This document shows, in pieces, positions 44,695-53,935 of a stretch of DNA of 64,000 nucleotides. Both the position numbers and the translations under genes were made by a program. A model generated the notes under the pieces. It saw nothing but the letters and a program-made list of their open reading frames with translations, made no database searches and had not been told where the DNA came from. Source of the stretch: Bacteroidota bacterium (GTDB lineage: Bacteria; Bacteroidota; Ignavibacteria; Palsa-1295); NCBI GenBank assembly GCA_021324735.1, contig JAJPIO010000004.1:1-64000 (forward strand). The letters run 5' to 3'. The first letter of the stretch is position 1, and each line of letters opens with the position of its first letter.

Positions 44695-44991
44695 AATTCT
44701 TTATTCATGGCCAAATTAAGTCCGATTTACATATTTAACAGCTCGGGATGTTCGCACTTACAGCATTTTTTGGCCAAAGCTCATCCCTTTGTGTGGCATA
44801 CAGTGTGCTTTTCTACCTTTTGAGGCGGCGACCACTTTTTGATCACCTTACTTCCTGTGTTTGAGCCGAGGCGCAGGCTTTATCAGTAAGGTCCCAATTA
44901 ACCCCAAGAAGGACTGAAGGCATTTTGTCTTCGGAAGGCGATCGTTGCCTCAATATTCAGTCGTCATCCACTTTATAGCAAGCCTAATTCC

Positions 44992-47502
44992 ATGGAAGCC
45001 GTCGCTCATTCACGTCATAATTCAAAGCCTGCCGTTCAAAACAAATTTGTGCTTCCATTCAAAGAGGTAACCCTCGAAGACGTTGAACGAGTAGGTGGAA
45101 AGAATGCTGCATTGGGAGACATGATCCATTTTTTATCCCCGTATGGGATTGCTATCCCCCAGGGGTTCGCGATCACCACGGACGCTTTCTTCTCATTCCT
45201 CGAAGCGAACGGCTTGCAAAGTAAGATCGGTAATATTTTACAGGCACTTGACAGAGAGACGTATTCAAACTTACACGAGATTGGAGTGGAAATACGCACT
45301 GCTATCTTAAGCTGCACCATACCGAGTGAAATCCGGCGAGAAATTGAGGAAGCATATCAATGGCTTTCTGAGTACGGCGATCAACCGAGCGTTGCGATCC
45401 GGAGCAGTGCAACCGCCGAAGACACCGAGACCGCAAGTTTCGCAGGACAGCACGAAAGCTACTTAAATGTGACCGGTATCGACGACATTATTGCAGCGTG
45501 CATTCGGTGTTTCGCCTCTTTGTATACCGATCGCGCCATTGAATATCGCGAGCACAACAAGATCGATCATATATCTGTGGGGTTTTCGGTTGGCGTTCAA
45601 CAAATGGTCCGGGCCGACAAAGGAGCATCCGGGGTTGCCTTTACGATCGATCCCGACACCGGCTTTGATCGTGCAATGCTGATCACCGGAACATGGGGTT
45701 TAGGTGAAAGCATCGTTCAAGGCATCGTTGTACCGGATGAGTTTATTCTTTTTAAGCCTGCTCTGGAATTGGGTAACCAAGCAGTTATTTCAAAAAAGCT
45801 TGGCTCGAAAGAACAAATGTTGGTCTATTGCGAAGACGGTCACAGTGATGAATCAACCATAAATATTCCCACGCCTCCAGCACTTCGCGATCGATTCGTT
45901 CTTTCAGCAGAAGAGCTTGAAGAGTTAGGTTCGTGGCTTCTCTCGATCGAGCGACATTATGGTCGGCCAATGGACATTGAATGGGCCAAAGATGGAGTCA
46001 CCAATAAAATGTGGATCGTCCAGGCACGACCCGAAACCGTACGATCCCAGGAAACACACCTTTCGATCAGCGAATATAAGTTGGAAGAGCGCGGCGAGCT
46101 GTTAGCTAAAGGCATCAGCGTTGGGAATAAGATCATCAGTGGCCATGCCCGACTTCTCAACTCTCCTGAAGAACAGGCGTCTCTCAAAAAAGGGGATATT
46201 CTCGTCACCGATATTACCAGCCCGGATTGGGATCCTCTTTTAAAGCGCGCCGGTGCGATCGTTACCAATAAAGGAGGCCGGACCAGCCACGCCGCCATTG
46301 TTGCACGCGAATTCGGAACACCGGCCGTTGTGGGTGCTGTAAATGCAACCGCCAGAATTAAAGATGACGAAATGGTAACCGTCGTGTGCACATCCGATGG
46401 CAGCGGCGAAATATATCGCGGTGAACTGAAATTTTCGAGGCAGGATCGAGAGATCGGCAAGATCACGATGCCACAAACAAAACCGATGCTCATTCTGGGC
46501 GATCCTGACCAGGCCTTTCGGCTCTCGTTCTATCCCAATCAGGGTGTTGGGCTTCTTCGGCTCGAATTTATTATTACGAACGCCATTCAAATACATCCGA
46601 TGGCGCTGGTCAATTATCCATATTTAAACGACGAAAGTGCACGCCGTCAGATCGAAGAACTGACACGAGGTTATGCCGATAAAAAAGATTATTTCGTCGA
46701 AAAGCTTTCCGAAGGCGTTGCTCGAATTGCTGCAGCCTTTTATCCGAAGGATGTCATCGTCCGCATGAGCGATTTTAAGACGAACGAATATGCGGGGCTC
46801 ATCGGCGGTGCAGAGTTCGAACCGGACGAAGAGAATCCGATGCTCGGTTTCCGCGGTGCGTCGCGCTATTACGATCCACGCTATCGGCCCGGCTTCGAGC
46901 TGGAATGCAAAGCAATGAAGCGCGTGCGCGACGAAATGGGTCTGACCAACGTAAAGCTCATGATCCCCTTCTGCCGCACCGTTGCGGAAGGCCGCAAGGT
47001 CATTGAGGTAATGGAAACACAAGGGCTTCGCCGATCGCCCAATAAAGACAATGGGCTGGAAATTTACGTTATGGCGGAATTGCCAAGTAATATTATTCTC
47101 GCAAAGCAATTCGCCGAAGTATTTGACGGCTTCTCCATCGGCTCTAATGATCTGACACAACTCACGCTTGGCATCGACCGAGACTCAGCCACCGTCAGCA
47201 GCCACTTCGATGAACGCAATGAAGCGCCGATGACAATGATCTCGATGATGATCGAAAGTGCACGGGCAGCGGGTAGAAAAATCGGGCTATGCGGCCAGGC
47301 ACCGAGCGATCACCCGGACTTTGCAGAATTCCTCGTGAACAAAGGGATCGACTCTATCTCGTTCAATCCCGATGCACTCTTGCAGGGGATCGAAAATATT
47401 TCCAAAGCTGAACGCAAGCATCAGGCAACGAATAGTTTGGTTAACGGCTCGCTTCGAGCGCAACGGAATGGCTCGGCAAGAGTACGTACCAATGCTTCTT
47501 AA
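44992..47502 (+). CDS. ppsA: Phosphoenolpyruvate synthase
   Basis: An 836-residue enzyme of the PEP-utilising family, making PEP, AMP and phosphate from pyruvate and ATP. Domains in order: N-terminal ATP-grasp-like pyruvate phosphate dikinase domain (VERVGGKNAALGDM, RSSATAEDTETASFAGQHESYLNV), the swivelling phosphohistidine domain with the catalytic His in GGRTSHAAIVAREFGTPAVVG, and the C-terminal PEP/pyruvate barrel (SIGSNDLTQLTLGIDRDS, GLCGQAPSDHP). Full length for the family. Divergent from nfnA, next to two KORs; in gluconeogenic or CO2-fixing flow it takes pyruvate to PEP. Confidence 0.95.
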   Translation: MEAVAHSRHNSKPAVQNKFVLPFKEVTLEDVERVGGKNAALGDMIHFLSPYGIAIPQGFAITTDAFFSFLEANGLQSKIGNILQALDRETYSNLHEIGVEIRTAILSCTIPSEIRREIEEAYQWLSEYGDQPSVAIRSSATAEDTETASFAGQHESYLNVTGIDDIIAACIRCFASLYTDRAIEYREHNKIDHISVGFSVGVQQMVRADKGASGVAFTIDPDTGFDRAMLITGTWGLGESIVQGIVVPDEFILFKPALELGNQAVISKKLGSKEQMLVYCEDGHSDESTINIPTPPALRDRFVLSAEELEELGSWLLSIERHYGRPMDIEWAKDGVTNKMWIVQARPETVRSQETHLSISEYKLEERGELLAKGISVGNKIISGHARLLNSPEEQASLKKGDILVTDITSPDWDPLLKRAGAIVTNKGGRTSHAAIVAREFGTPAVVGAVNATARIKDDEMVTVVCTSDGSGEIYRGELKFSRQDREIGKITMPQTKPMLILGDPDQAFRLSFYPNQGVGLLRLEFIITNAIQIHPMALVNYPYLNDESARRQIEELTRGYADKKDYFVEKLSEGVARIAAAFYPKDVIVRMSDFKTNEYAGLIGGAEFEPDEENPMLGFRGASRYYDPRYRPGFELECKAMKRVRDEMGLTNVKLMIPFCRTVAEGRKVIEVMETQGLRRSPNKDNGLEIYVMAELPSNIILAKQFAEVFDGFSIGSNDLTQLTLGIDRDSATVSSHFDERNEAPMTMISMMIESARAAGRKIGLCGQAPSDHPDFAEFLVNKGIDSISFNPDALLQGIENISKAERKHQATNSLVNGSLRAQRNGSARVRTNAS

Positions 47503-47521
47503 TACAGACCTATGGTAATGC

Positions 47522-48184
47522 TCATTCGTGAGCCAGAGAATTGATATCGCTCACTTCAAGGATCGGTTTCGGGTATCCGCGTAACGCGACACGAAGCATT
47601 GCCTGCGCAACTTCACCGAGTGTGGATACGCGATTGGGGACGACCAACCGGAGAAACGGATACATCCAGGTAATGTATTTATAGTATTTCTGAGTGTGCC
47701 TCATACCCTGCATCGGATGGATATAACCAGGACGAAAAGCGTAAACCCGCTTGAATGGTAATTTCATCAGGTCGTTCTCGGTCTTTCCCTTTACGCGCGC
47801 CCACATGTATTTCCCGTGCTCGGTGCTATCGGTCGACATTCCAGAGATGTAACAGAACGTCATATTGGGATTGCGATCGGCAAGCGTCCGCGCGAAGTTC
47901 ATTGTGAGATCGTAGGTGAGATGGCGATATTCTGCTTCCTTCTTACCGACCGAGGTAACTCCGAGGCAAAATAAGCAGGCGTCGTATCCTGCCAGTTGCG
48001 ATTCTATTGGTGTAAGATCGAAGAAATCGTTGTGGACAATCTCTTTCAGTTTGAGATGTGTGACACCACTCGGCTTCCGATTTACTATAAGAACGCACTC
48101 CACGTTTGGATCGCGCAGCGCTTCGTGGAGCACTCCTTCGCCCACCATGCCGGTCGCACCTGTAATAATAAGATTAAGCTTCAC
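47522..48184 (-). CDS. NAD(P)-binding epimerase-like protein
   Basis: A 220-residue short Rossmann protein of the atypical/extended SDR type. LIITGATGMVGEGVLHEALRD is the dinucleotide motif, CLFCLGVTSVGKK and FCYISGMSTDSTEHGKYMWARVKGKTE hold the Ser and YxxxK-like catalytic region. Close in style to HTATIP2/epimerase-like oxidoreductases of unknown substrate. The stop is 19 bases from the convergent ppsA end. It starts 41 bases after the DUF2283 protein gene and could be co-transcribed. Confidence 0.85.
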   Translation of the reverse strand: MKLNLIITGATGMVGEGVLHEALRDPNVECVLIVNRKPSGVTHLKLKEIVHNDFFDLTPIESQLAGYDACLFCLGVTSVGKKEAEYRHLTYDLTMNFARTLADRNPNMTFCYISGMSTDSTEHGKYMWARVKGKTENDLMKLPFKRVYAFRPGYIHPMQGMRHTQKYYKYITWMYPFLRLVVPNRVSTLGEVAQAMLRVALRGYPKPILEVSDINSLAHE

Positions 48185-48225
48185 TCAATCAATTACAAGT
48201 AACTACAGCTATCGGATTGCCTGAA

Positions 48226-48462
48226 CTACCTTTTAGCTCTTTTGCTGGCATGAAGGATCGTAAGACCAATAAGATCTTCCCCGGCATAGCGAAGAATAAT
48301 ATCCTCGTCAGTAAGTTCGCTATCCGTTGCGAGGCCAGGCTTTTTAAAGTTAATGTATAGAACGTCCGCCCCCTCGTCATAGGACGTCCAAAAGTACTGG
48401 GACGGGGCATGAAGCGCTGCCGGCAAAATGCCTAGGTAGTCCGCTAAATTTATTCCGGCCAT
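48226..48462 (-). CDS. DUF2283 family protein (possible antitoxin)
   Basis: A 78-residue protein containing the DUF2283 core: SYDEGADVLYINF, then LTDEDIILRYAGEDLIGLTIL and the ASKR ending. Such small proteins are usually found next to a small toxin-like ORF and are considered putative antitoxins, though few have been tested. Its start lies inside the end of the upstream gene (13-base overlap), a layout typical of toxin-antitoxin pairs. The order toxin-first is common for this family. Confidence 0.82.
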   Translation of the reverse strand: MAGINLADYLGILPAALHAPSQYFWTSYDEGADVLYINFKKPGLATDSELTDEDIILRYAGEDLIGLTILHASKRAKR

Positions 48463-48755
48463 ATTTGACGTCTCCGATCTAATGATTTTCTGCGACGAGT
48501 TAAGAAAGCGGTAATAATAAAGCCATCCGATTCAAATTCTTTATAAATGACAACCATATCTTTCCCCGCTTCTATTTCTTTGACGGCAAATATCTCGCCT
48601 TCGTTCCCCTCCATAATGCGGTCTGGTGCCTCTATTGTATCAAGAACTTCTAAGCGGCGGCCGGCCAGTTCAGAATGCTCTTCTGTGATATGAGACCACC
48701 GTTCGTCCGTTAGGCGAATTGTCTTACCACTCTTGGAGGTAATAAATTCTAGCAT
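48450..48755 (-). CDS. Small toxin-like protein paired with DUF2283
   Basis: Start taken at the ATG at 48755 (about 101 residues, MLEFITSKSGKTIRL); a longer open frame overlaps the preceding oxidoreductase and is not needed. The ATG shares one base with that gene's stop (TAATG). The sequence (RWSHITEEHSELAG, LDTIEAPDRIMEG, VVIYKEFESDGFIITAFLTRR) resembles small RelE/BrnT-like or polyvalent-nuclease folds, many of which end in a basic cluster such as RRRKSLDRRR. Immediately followed by the DUF2283 gene with overlap. Toxicity is inferred from pairing and composition, not shown. Confidence 0.65.
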   Translation of the reverse strand: MLEFITSKSGKTIRLTDERWSHITEEHSELAGRRLEVLDTIEAPDRIMEGNEGEIFAVKEIEAGKDMVVIYKEFESDGFIITAFLTRRRKSLDRRRQIWPE

Positions 48756-50539
48756 TAAGCCAACGCCAATTCCCTCACATCGATCGCTTTGGGCACCAGC
48801 ACCTCGAACTTCTGCATGTCCCATGCGAAGGTCGGGCAGCGCTCGGCACAGAGGCCGCAGTGAACGCAAATATCTTCATCCTTTACCATAATGCGACCGG
48901 TCTGCTTCAGCGGCTCCGAAGTAAATAGCGGCTCGCTCAAATTTACCGCTGGAGCCGAAAGCCGCGAACGAAGCTCTTTCTCATCGTCCGAATCGCGAGT
49001 GATGGTAAGGCACTGCACAGGGCAGATATCGATGCACGCATCGCACTCGATACACTTGGGAGCCGCGAAATAGGTCTCGACATCGCAGTTCAGGCAGCGC
49101 TGCACTTCATGCGCTGTTTGTTCGGCTGTAAAGCCAAGTTCTACTTCGACCGTCAGGTTCTTGAAGCGCTCGACCAGATCGACATGCTTCATTTTTTGGC
49201 GCTGGGCCGGATCGTAGTTATTGTGGTAACTCCATTCCGAGAGGCCCATCTTCTGGCTTATGAGATTCATGCCGTGCTTGGGTCGCTCGGTAACCGGAAC
49301 GCCGCTCGCATAATTGTGAATGGAGATGGCAGCCTGATGTCCATGCTCTACCGCCCAGATAATATTCTTCGGACCAAATGCAGCATCACCGCCAAAGAAG
49401 ATGCCCGGCTGAGTCGACATGAAGGTCGTTTCGTCAACCTTTGGCATATCCCACTTGCCGAACTCGATCCCGAGATCGCGTTCGATCCACGGGAAAGCAT
49501 TATCCTGACCGATGGCGAGGATCACATCATCGCAAGGAATGATGACCGAATCCACCGTACGCGATTCCGTTGCGCCCTCATTCCATTCGACGCGCTCGAA
49601 TTCCATTCCGACGAGTTTGCCGTCCTCGATCACGAAGCGCTTCGGCGCGTGATTAACGACTATCTCGATCCCCTCTTCTTCGGCGTCCTCCAACTCCCAC
49701 GGTGAAGCCTTGAAATACTGGCGCGGACGGCGGGCCATGACCTTAATATCGGTACCACCAAGCCGGCGTGATGAACGGCAGCAATCCATGGCCGTATTAC
49801 CAACGCCGATGATCAGCACGCGCTCGCCGATCTTATCGATGTGTCCGAATGCGATCGACTGCAGCCAGTCAATGCCGATGTGAATATTCTTTGCGGCTTC
49901 TTCACGACCGGGAATTTTCAGATCTTTACCACGTGGCGCACCCGAGCCAACGAATATTGCATCGTATCCTTCATCGTGAAGAGCACGCAGGCTCTTGATC
50001 GGTGAATTATACTTTACCTCAACGCCCATATTGACGATGTTGCCGATCTCTTCATCGAGCACTTCGGCTGGAAGACGAAATGACGGGATGTTCGAGCGCA
50101 TGAGGCCGCCCGGTTTATCCATCGCTTCGTAGATCGTCACGCTGTACCCGAGCGGCATCAGGTCGTTCGCAACAGTAAGCGATGCCGGACCCGCGCCGAT
50201 ACAAGCGATGCGCTTGCCATTTTTCTGCGGCGGGATCGCTGGAAGACGATCGCTAATATCATCTTTATGATCGGCAGCAACGCGCTTTAAGCGGCAGATC
50301 GCAACCGGTTTGCCATCGACGCGTTCGCGGCGGCAAGCAGGCTCACACGGTCGGTCGCAGGTGCGGCCGAGTACACCGGGAAACACATTCGACTCCCGGT
50401 TAAGCATGTATGCATCAGAAAAGCGGCCCTGGGCGATGAGGCGAATGTATTCCGGCACGTTCGTATGTGCCGGACAGGCCCATTGGCAATCTACTACCCG
50501 GTGAAAATAATTGGGGTCTTGTTGATTAGTCGGCTTCAC
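48755..50539 (-). CDS. GltD-like FAD/NAD(P) oxidoreductase with extra ferredoxin domains
   Basis: A 594-residue flavoprotein. N-terminal cysteines (VVDCQWACPAH; CDRPCEPACRR) belong to the GltD-type Fe-S region; then FAD site IACIGAGPASLTVANDLMPLG and NAD(P) site VLIIGVGNTAMDCCRSSRRLGG. The C-terminal 120 residues hold two [4Fe-4S] motifs, CIECDACIDICP and CVHCGLCAERCP. It looks like an electron-input module that takes electrons from NAD(P)H to ferredoxin-type clusters. In related organisms similar proteins associate with KOR complexes, and two KORs lie 9 kb away. Its stop overlaps the toxin-like gene start. Confidence 0.88.
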   Translation of the reverse strand: MKPTNQQDPNYFHRVVDCQWACPAHTNVPEYIRLIAQGRFSDAYMLNRESNVFPGVLGRTCDRPCEPACRRERVDGKPVAICRLKRVAADHKDDISDRLPAIPPQKNGKRIACIGAGPASLTVANDLMPLGYSVTIYEAMDKPGGLMRSNIPSFRLPAEVLDEEIGNIVNMGVEVKYNSPIKSLRALHDEGYDAIFVGSGAPRGKDLKIPGREEAAKNIHIGIDWLQSIAFGHIDKIGERVLIIGVGNTAMDCCRSSRRLGGTDIKVMARRPRQYFKASPWELEDAEEEGIEIVVNHAPKRFVIEDGKLVGMEFERVEWNEGATESRTVDSVIIPCDDVILAIGQDNAFPWIERDLGIEFGKWDMPKVDETTFMSTQPGIFFGGDAAFGPKNIIWAVEHGHQAAISIHNYASGVPVTERPKHGMNLISQKMGLSEWSYHNNYDPAQRQKMKHVDLVERFKNLTVEVELGFTAEQTAHEVQRCLNCDVETYFAAPKCIECDACIDICPVQCLTITRDSDDEKELRSRLSAPAVNLSEPLFTSEPLKQTGRIMVKDEDICVHCGLCAERCPTFAWDMQKFEVLVPKAIDVRELALA

Positions 50540-50677
50540 AGAAAATCCTTATGGCTGGCCAGAAATGGCGACGAGCGCGTCAAAAACAAGGGTGAACGGG
50601 ATGTCGTTCGCCAGAGGGGGTTGTAACAATTTAGCGTGACCGAGGTTGTTTCTCCCCAGTTCTAACCTTCGATAGCC

Positions 50678-51481
50678 ATGAAATATTTGATTGCGGTTTG
50701 TATAATTTCTTCAGCAATTAGAGTAAATGCACAGATTCGACTAGAACACTCATATAAGGGCACCTTTGAATTTGGCCTAGTTGAGGTGGATTCCGCTGAG
50801 TGGAAATTCGTTAACTTTGACGATAGCTCTTCCATTACGATCTACAACATTGACCATTCATTGGATCGAACAATCCCAATCCCCGTTACTCCTTATTCAC
50901 ACATTGCAATTATTGCCAGACGTCTTTTTGATTTAGATACGGAATATGAATATGCTCTATTTACAAACCGGACCATCAAGATACTGAAAGCCAATGGTGA
51001 ATTGCTTTATGCCTGCGACACCTGTTATTTCGGCACATCAAGTTATGCCAACAACAGTCTATTTGAAGGTGTCTCACCACCCGCAGTCAAAGCCACAAGC
51101 TCTGGCACTAAATTATTAATTCACCATGGAAGTAATATCGAAGTTTATTCCCTCCCCGGCAGAATTCCGGGCGGTCAGGCAAAGCTTGGCATCCTCAACG
51201 ACCCTTCCGTGGCTCAAACCTCTGGCTTCCTACCCACTTTGGCTTACCCGAATCCTTCGTCAGGAAGAGTCAGGATTGAATACGAATTACCACCCGGTGT
51301 TTCTAACGGCGAAATTCTTTTGCTGACGGAGGATGGTAAAGAAGTGAGGCGCTACAAAGTTACCAATGCCTTCAGTGACCTTCTCATCGATGCAACAGAA
51401 TTGCCTCCCGGCGCTTACTTTTATAAACTATTGACTTATCGAGGTGAGAGCTCGGCAAAACAGATCAGCATTATGCGCTGA
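50678..51481 (+). CDS. T9SS-sorted secreted protein
   Basis: A 267-residue protein. Signal peptide MKYLIAVCIISSAIRVNA, then an N-terminal domain of about 150 residues with beta-strand pattern (EYEYALFTNRTIKIL, YACDTCYFGTSSY) that I do not recognise, and a C-terminal T9SS type A domain (LAYPNPSSGRVRIEYEL, EILLLTEDGKEVRRY, GAYFYKLLTYRG, ISIMR). Exported through T9SS and attached to the surface or released. Convergent with the next gene, only one base apart. Confidence 0.82.
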   Translation: MKYLIAVCIISSAIRVNAQIRLEHSYKGTFEFGLVEVDSAEWKFVNFDDSSSITIYNIDHSLDRTIPIPVTPYSHIAIIARRLFDLDTEYEYALFTNRTIKILKANGELLYACDTCYFGTSSYANNSLFEGVSPPAVKATSSGTKLLIHHGSNIEVYSLPGRIPGGQAKLGILNDPSVAQTSGFLPTLAYPNPSSGRVRIEYELPPGVSNGEILLLTEDGKEVRRYKVTNAFSDLLIDATELPPGAYFYKLLTYRGESSAKQISIMR

Positions 51482-51482
51482 G

Positions 51483-52706
51483 CTAATGGTTGACCACGAG
51501 CTTCGCCTTCTGGAGCTCATTTCCATTCTTAACTTCGAGCCAATAGACCCCGGAAGGGATATCGGAGAGGTTTACTTTGAACGGTGATCCGGACCATTCG
51601 AATCGCTTTCGAATAAGTGCTCCAGATTCTGAGGTAATGCTTATCTCTATTGGGCTTGGAAGATCTGAATTATCAATAATAACTAAGGTGGTTGCCGGAT
51701 TGGGATAGAGAGACAACTTCGATGTTTGCAATCCGTCGACTTTCGACGGTGGAAGCATTTCGGCAAGCGGACGATGCCAAATCCCGTTCTGCGGTGTGCC
51801 GGCAACAAGCTCGGTCCCGCTAATTACAAGCGAGTGAACCGCGAGACCAGGTAGTCCCTCGCTGACACTGCTCCAACTTGTGCCATGGTTCGTAGATAGG
51901 AAAATGCCTCTATCGGTTGCAGCAAAAATATTTTTGCTCGCTAGAACGATGGACCATACATTCGCTTTAGGAAGCGCACTGGCAGCACTCCAGCTCGATC
52001 CATAATCAGACGAAAGAAACACTCCCCCGCTTTCATTGCCAGCAATTAGAGTCGGCATCGACCCACTGGTATCCGCGACCAGAACATTCACCTCTTTCGC
52101 TTTTAAGCCGTTGTTGGATGGCGTCCAATTAACACCGTTAATGTTTGCATGGAACACACCGTTTTGATACGTCCCGGCAAATAGCTCCGTACCAGCGGCT
52201 GTAAAGCTATAGATATATCCGTTCGTTAAGCCATCGTTCGTAGCTTCCCACGATGCGCCGCCATCGTTCGAGCGGTAAACCCCTCCGCCGTATGTGCCCG
52301 CGAATACATATGGACCTGCAGCAGCGACCGTGGAAATCCCGTTATACTGAATCACTGGAATTCCATTGTTGACAGCTTGCCATGTTGCACCAGTGTCACT
52401 GGAGGCATACATGCCATTGCTCGTGCCGGCAAACAGCATTGCACTTACTCCAGAATTCAGAACTGCCATGGATCTGATCGCGACGCCGGGAAGGCCAGAG
52501 CCAAACGCTGCCCAGCTTTCGCCGTTATCCGTTGAAAGGAACAGGCCGTCGCGCTGAGTGCCTGCAAAAAGCCTCGATCCACATTCGCCGAAGCATTTTA
52601 CATCAGTGGTAATGGTAGAATTACCAGCGACCCACTGACCCCATACATTTGACACGCCACCGAGAAGCACGAGGGCAACAACAGACAGACTCTTCATAAG
52701 CATCAT
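51483..52706 (-). CDS. T9SS-sorted beta-propeller (BNR/Asp-box) protein
   Basis: Start uncertain; an ATG cluster at 52706-52697 gives about 400 residues with signal peptide MKSLSVVALVLLGGVSNVWGQ. Then roughly seven repeats with Asp-box-like ends (DNGESW, DTGATW, DGGASW, YGSSW, NHGTSW) form a sortilin/BNR propeller. The end is a T9SS sorting domain (LSLYPNPATTLVIIDNSD, GVYWLEVKNGNE, LVVNH). It is related in design to the propeller of 5547-8597. Ligand unknown; the signal and tail say it is exported. Confidence 0.82.
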   Translation of the reverse strand: MMLMKSLSVVALVLLGGVSNVWGQWVAGNSTITTDVKCFGECGSRLFAGTQRDGLFLSTDNGESWAAFGSGLPGVAIRSMAVLNSGVSAMLFAGTSNGMYASSDTGATWQAVNNGIPVIQYNGISTVAAAGPYVFAGTYGGGVYRSNDGGASWEATNDGLTNGYIYSFTAAGTELFAGTYQNGVFHANINGVNWTPSNNGLKAKEVNVLVADTSGSMPTLIAGNESGGVFLSSDYGSSWSAASALPKANVWSIVLASKNIFAATDRGIFLSTNHGTSWSSVSEGLPGLAVHSLVISGTELVAGTPQNGIWHRPLAEMLPPSKVDGLQTSKLSLYPNPATTLVIIDNSDLPSPIEISITSESGALIRKRFEWSGSPFKVNLSDIPSGVYWLEVKNGNELQKAKLVVNH

Positions 52707-53081
52707 GGCACGACCGTTTAATCTTGTTAGGACCCTGACCGTAACCGTGCTTTGCGGAGAAATATCCAACTGGAACAAGCGGCGCCATACCCTAAAGGTT
52801 ACATCGTGTAGTTATATGCACTTATCGCGCAGTTGGAACTCCGCGATAGGTGCCCATCGGTTATTGCTTCAAGATGTCGTTCGACCGCGTGTTGAATTAT
52901 TGCACGTATCGAACGTAACATAACAGCTCCGTTCATGAAATGAAAACGTAAAAAACAAAATCACAGCTACATTAACGCATACCAAAAGTAAGGCACTTGG
53001 CTGTTCGCATCCTTCTTTTGGGACAAGCTACGTTTTTCGATTGTTCTCCCCCGTTAAATGGCCAAAATTGGCCAAAATTCG
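52707..53081. other. Divergent intergenic region with a long inverted repeat
   Basis: About 375 bases without a gene between the propeller gene and parA. A hairpin of 36 bases occupies 52818-52853: GCACTTATCGCG with CGCGATAGGTGC (12 bp, one wobble) enclosing a smaller AGTT-GG-AACT stem. The rest shows only AT-rich promoter-like sequence (53000-53060). Confidence 0.55.
52818..52853. repeat. 36-base near-perfect inverted repeat
   Basis: Outer stem 52818-52829/52842-52853 and inner stem 52831-52834/52837-52840, with a single C/C mismatch between. No T-run on either side, so an operator or RNA element rather than a terminator. Confidence 0.45.
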
Positions 53082-53897
53082 ATGGGAAAAATAATCACGG
53101 TTGCAAATCAAAAGGGCGGCGTTGGCAAAACGACGACTGCCGTTAATCTCGCGGCGTCACTTGCTGTCGGCGAATATAAGACGCTGCTCGTCGATATCGA
53201 CGCGCAAGCGAATGCTACCAGCGGATTAGGGATCGACCCCAAGACGCTAACGAAAACGATCTATGAAGTTCTCGTCTCGGGCGAGAGTGCGGCGGACGCC
53301 ATCATTACGACCACGGTACCCAACCTCGATCTTATTCCTTCCCATATTAATCTCGTTGGGGCGGAGGTCGAACTGATCGAAGCAGCGGAACGCGAACGGA
53401 TCATGACGAAAGCCCTCGCACCGATTCGAGATACGTACGACATTATCATTATCGACTGCCCGCCATCGCTTAGCCTCCTGACGTTAAACGCGCTTACGGC
53501 ATCGGATAGCGTTCTTATTCCGGTGCAATGTGAGTATTATGCCCTCGAGGGTTTAGGCCAGTTGCTTAATACGATCAATCTTGTCAAGCGACACCTTAAC
53601 CCGAAGCTGGATATTGAAGGAGTGCTGCTGACCATGTACGATAGCCGATTGCGGTTATCCAATCAGGTGGTCGCGGAGGTGAAAAAGTATTTCGGCGAAA
53701 AGGTCTTTAATACTCTTATCGGGCGCAATGTGCGCCTTTCTGAAGCACCGAGTTTTGGTCAGCCGGTGGTGCTCTACGATGCGGCTTCCAGCGGCACCAA
53801 GAGCTATTTGGATCTGGCGGCTGAGGTGGTAAAACGGAATCCTGCCCTATTGGCAAAACAAGGCACCATTGGGGTCCAGAAAACCCCTGCCGAATAA
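53082..53897 (+). CDS. parA: Chromosome partitioning ATPase ParA (Soj-type)
   Basis: I take the ATG at 53082 (271 residues), since it starts directly at [22 protein letters not shown]; the upstream eight codons are a tandem 11-base repeat (TGGCCAAAATT twice) and an ATG at 53058 is possible. The deviant Walker [22 protein letters not shown], and [16 protein letters not shown] are diagnostic of chromosomal ParA. With ParB it segregates origin regions. Stop is 38 bases before parB. Confidence 0.95.
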   Translation: MGKIITVANQKGGVGKTTTAVNLAASLAVGEYKTLLVDIDAQANATSGLGIDPKTLTKTIYEVLVSGESAADAIITTTVPNLDLIPSHINLVGAEVELIEAAERERIMTKALAPIRDTYDIIIIDCPPSLSLLTLNALTASDSVLIPVQCEYYALEGLGQLLNTINLVKRHLNPKLDIEGVLLTMYDSRLRLSNQVVAEVKKYFGEKVFNTLIGRNVRLSEAPSFGQPVVLYDAASSGTKSYLDLAAEVVKRNPALLAKQGTIGVQKTPAE

Positions 53898-53935
53898 AGG
53901 AGTTTATTCACGAGGCTGTGCGGTTCTTGTAGCGC

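Larger units (their letters stand above)
44597..44991. promoter_or_regulatory. Divergent control region between nfnA and ppsA
   Basis: About 395 bases without a coding frame of note. It contains two palindromes close to nfnA (44648-44662 and 44679-44694), and the ppsA leader contains further short hairpins, for example GGCGA-TCG-TTGCC near 44936-44948. The -35/-10 elements cannot be assigned with confidence. Confidence 0.55.
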
